The notes below the pieces were generated by a model. It was not told the DNA's origin, did no database searches, and saw only the letters and a list, made by a program, of their open reading frames with translations. Positions 18,548-20,651 of a stretch of DNA of 20,651 nucleotides are shown here, piece after piece (position 1 is the first letter of the stretch; each line of letters starts with the position of its first letter). Source of the DNA: Mucidula mucida. Taxonomy: Eukaryota; Basidiomycota; Agaricomycetes; Agaricales; Physalacriaceae. The stretch spans positions 1 to 20,651 of the forward strand of contig JADNYV010000596.1 of NCBI GenBank assembly GCA_015501055.1. Direction: 5' to 3'. A program made the translations under genes and the position numbers.

Positions 18548-18660
18548 TGGACAAATCCCGACACAATTTGCGTCCCTCAAGAGAATCAAAGGCAAATAAT
18601 CGTCGTTGACACGTCTGAGGGCATTGGAAAGAAAGGCGGCGACGCGCTAATTTAATTTTT
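18548..18660 (-). pseudogene. RecQ-type helicase, segment upstream of the copia insertion
   Basis: Reading the minus strand across the deleted copia element gives G-F-V-H-H-D-L-K-Y-N-P-H-D-Y-S-L-D-V, in frame with the Walker A exon at 13142. On this side the open part covers only about 35 bp plus a possible acceptor (CTCTTGAG near 18580); upstream of that the frame is closed, so another exon border or decay must lie here. I cannot place the start codon. Confidence 0.5.
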
Positions 18661-18979
18661 GATGCTAAGGTAAGCCGGTCACATGAGATGCACATGATGC
18701 AAAAGTTTGAGCTCCGTACTCGGCCATGCGAATGAAACGAGACTACATGTCGTAGTACTACAATAACAATAATCACGAACATTCGTCGATGTAACTCCCA
18801 AGTACTTTGTATTATGCAGAATGTAATAAATTAAGGACCACTTCCTCATGAACGTTTATCTTACGATTTTACATTACAAAGTCTTTCGTGAAGAAACATG
18901 CTAAAAATTGATTTGACCCCATTGAATCTGCCAACCTGGAACACAGATGTTCAAACCGTGAAACGAAACGATCATACAG
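18661..18979. other. Stretch between the helicase remnant and the SOD gene
   Basis: AT-rich, with no recognisable coding content. It probably holds the 3' end of the minus-strand superoxide dismutase gene and upstream exons or flank of the helicase; neither boundary is visible. Confidence 0.35.
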
Positions 18980-19777
18980 GACGTACCAATAACGCCACAA
19001 GCCGAGCGCGCCCCGAGTTTCCGTTAAGGAGCGACTCCGCCATTTCCTCCCTTTTCCGAGGGTCATTCAGTACCAGCGTGAATCACCAAAGCGCGTCTTG
19101 TAGGAAGGTTAGAGCACTCTCTGACAAGTGAAATGGTTTTACCCGTAAATGCTGAGCTCGCCGAACAAAGTTAGCTCAGTAACCGTCAGTTCGGCTTTGC
19201 ATTTCCATTCGAGTCCGTTTGAAGGTTCCCCAAATCACCGACGTGTCGAATTTTGGCATCTGGTGCGCCATGAGTCAGATTTGAAGGGATTAAGTGCCCG
19301 CCAGCAGATGTGCAACCATCTGTAAGATTGCCGGACTCGCTACAAGAAATGTCACGCCACCAATCATCGGAGAAACGTGGCCGCGTACTGGACATGCCAC
19401 CCGCGAAGCGCATTGGGGTCAAGACCTGTCAAGTCCGCCTTGATGTATATCAGGCGTCTGGTTTCTCTTGCTCGAAGACTACCGTGCCTTTAACGCTGGA
19501 TTACCACTGAGTATACGACGGCCTGACATACAGTATTAGCCGAATTCAGTGTGGCGGACACATTGGGCATAACCGTTCGTGGGTCACAGTCCTCCTTGTC
19601 GTCGTCCTTCCAAAGAACATGAGCGCTGTCATTTCTTAAGGCAATAAAGCAAGAACATACTCGCGAAATTTCTGGAGACATACGTCAACACCAACTGAGT
19701 AGGAAAGTTGAAGGATATACTCACCTTGCATTGACGAACGCGATAGCGACGAGAAGAGAAGCAAAGGTAAACTTCAT
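18980..19777 (-). pseudogene. Secreted Cu/Zn superoxide dismutase, multi-exon, several frame breaks
   Basis: Dismutes superoxide to oxygen and peroxide; the N-terminus MKFTFASLLVAIAFVNA is a clear signal peptide, so it would act outside the cell. Exon 1 19777-19725, intron 19724-19626 (99 bp, GTGAGT donor), exon 19625-19532 (ends LNSANT), short intron-like gap of 36 bp, exon 19495-19389 ([29 protein letters not shown]), intron 19388-19340 (49 bp), exon 19339 on ([37 protein letters not shown]), intron 19142-19097 (46 bp), last exon 19096-~18980 (ALVIHAGTE, then ARSACGVIG). Metal ligands are all visible: H-V-H (created by splicing CA|C), GGH, THGAP, RHVGD with its Asp, and VIHAG; both disulfide Cys are present. 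About four or five single-base breaks interrupt the frame, so it is either a recent pseudogene or wrongly sequenced. Confidence 0.78.
19340..19388 (-). other. Intron in the superoxide dismutase gene
   Basis: 49 bp from GTACGC to TTGTAG with GTGAC near its end. Splicing completes the second His of the copper-binding H-V-H motif, strong evidence that the junction is real. Confidence 0.75.
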
Positions 19778-19842
19778 GGCCGCGGGTACTTGGAGCGAGA
19801 GGGAGCAGAGGCGGAAAGGATCGCTGTCCTTGTCAGTGAGTC

Positions 19843-19848
19843 TTATAG
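19843..19848 (-). promoter_or_regulatory. TATA box of the superoxide dismutase gene
   Basis: The minus strand reads CACTATAAGACTC about 70 bp before the ATG at 19777, with pyrimidine-rich sequence (CCTCTGCTCCCTCTCGCTCC) between, a typical fungal core promoter. Confidence 0.5.
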
Positions 19849-19849
19849 T

Positions 19850-20651
19850 GCTTTCATCGTTACCTAACCCAGATCCCGAGATTGAGTTTCGCGCGGAGAT
19901 GCCTTGACGTCAGGAGTGATTCAAGCTGGTTTGCCTCTGAGTGTCCAACAGCCGGCGGGTGAGACACGTGTACATCGAGCGCAAAAATGGCTAGCGGTTT
20001 CGTCTGATAGCATGAGTGAAGGAATCGAGCCTTCAATCTAGCTAAATCATGCAAGTCAGTGGGAAAAACGTGCACGATAACGTGTAGTGGCGTGTATTTC
20101 GCTTTGTTCGAGAAAACAACAATGAGACCACGGTGCAGCAACAAGGCTCCTTCGACTAAAGCTCCATTCGAACACGCTGGCAATCCGATTAGACTGCCGA
20201 CGCGAGCGCAACATGTTTCCGCCACTCACTGACACGGCGACTGCACAATTGAATTGACTCAAACACCAGGGCATCTACTCTCATGCGTAGTATGATCAAA
20301 CACTCACCCAAGACATCGCTCACAAGGCAGGCGAAACTCAAGTGAACCAACGTCCTGGCATGGGAAGTTCAACAAAGCCCTATCACTGGTAGGCAAAGGC
20401 GCCTCACCTGCTTGAGTAATGAGTCTCAATTAATAACATTGCTGCACTTGACTTTCGCATGGGATCTACCTGACAGCACGAACTTTCCGCAGGGAATCGA
20501 TTGCTACAACGTGAACTGGTGCGTGTGGGGGAAGTGAGGATGGGAAGCGCACACCAGCTGGTCTGGAATGTCTGGGAGACGATCGCATTCGCGGAAAGAG
20601 AAGATACAGTTATTGCTACGCCATGAGCGGAGCCTTCACTGTAACTTGGTC
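19850..20651. other. Right flank, no recognisable gene
   Basis: Upstream region of the superoxide dismutase. The minus strand has a 121-codon open frame (20225-19860) with no signal, domain or intron borders that I recognise; it ends just upstream of the TATA box and is probably chance. Several GTGAGT-like sequences occur, but I cannot build a gene from them. Confidence 0.35.

Noticed and set aside
12403..20100. Shared GTAGTGRCGTGTATTTC near 12406 and 20084 as a dispersed repeat
   Set aside because: Similarity stops after about 17 bases on both sides, so chance is a sufficient explanation.
19860..20225. 121-codon open frame on the minus strand as a gene
   Set aside because: No domain, signal peptide or splice borders are recognisable, and it lies in the promoter region of the superoxide dismutase.
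1..20651. CRISPR arrays, tRNA or rRNA genes, bacterial-style operons
   Set aside because: No regularly spaced identical repeats, no tRNA B-box-like sequence with a fitting cloverleaf, and the gene structure is plainly eukaryotic. A tRNA or covariance-model scan would be the decisive test.

Overview
The window looks like nuclear DNA of a mushroom-forming basidiomycete (Agaricomycetes type). Host genes are cut by introns of about 46-54 bp with GTRNGT-like donors and CTRAC/TGAC-like branch sites. The protein families (a BTB/POZ-like protein, an aryl-alcohol-type aldo-keto reductase, a RecQ-type helicase and a secreted Cu/Zn superoxide dismutase) fit that group, and two LTR retrotransposons of fungal types are present. 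There is no bacterial-style gene organisation. Most host genes only become visible when short exons are joined, so plain open reading frames mislead here.

Layout, left to right. 1-843 (-): BTB/POZ-like gene with two single-base frame breaks, running off the left edge. 1857-3302 (-): aldo-keto reductase of at least seven exons; both ends are well preserved and the central exon is damaged. 4218-4973 (+): unrecognised spliced gene whose phases agree over two introns and which ends in a KEN-box-like tail. 5224-5446: three copies of a ~30-bp sequence spaced 91 and 103 bp apart. 5640-5872 (-): weak remains of a helicase C-terminal half. 5873-12340 (+): Ty3/gypsy chromovirus, 6.5 kb, LTRs about 93% identical, reading frames broken, integrase plus chromodomain nearly intact. 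12341-13142 (-): RecQ-type helicase fragment with Walker A and DEAH motifs. 13143-18542 (+): Ty1/copia element, 5.4 kb, LTRs about 97-98% identical, perfect CATGA target duplication, all domains present but frameshifted. 18543-18660 (-): the helicase segment cut off by the copia insertion. About 18980-19777 (-): secreted Cu/Zn superoxide dismutase with a TATA box. 19850-20651: nothing recognised.

The most informative observations are these. (1) The gypsy element seems to be self-primed: 11 nt just inside the 5' LTR are complementary (10 of 11) to the predicted first 11 nt of its own RNA, as in Tf1/sushi elements. (2) Both retrotransposons carry Asp-to-Asn changes in catalytic residues (gypsy protease, copia reverse transcriptase) that fit CpG-to-CpA transitions. 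(3) One helicase gene has been entered by the copia element and probably also by the gypsy element. (4) Single-base indels break almost every gene, including the youngest element, and dominate the differences between the copia LTRs. That raises the question of how much of the apparent decay is sequence error. I see no CRISPR array, tRNA, rRNA or wholly new system; the novelty lies in element biology and gene structure.
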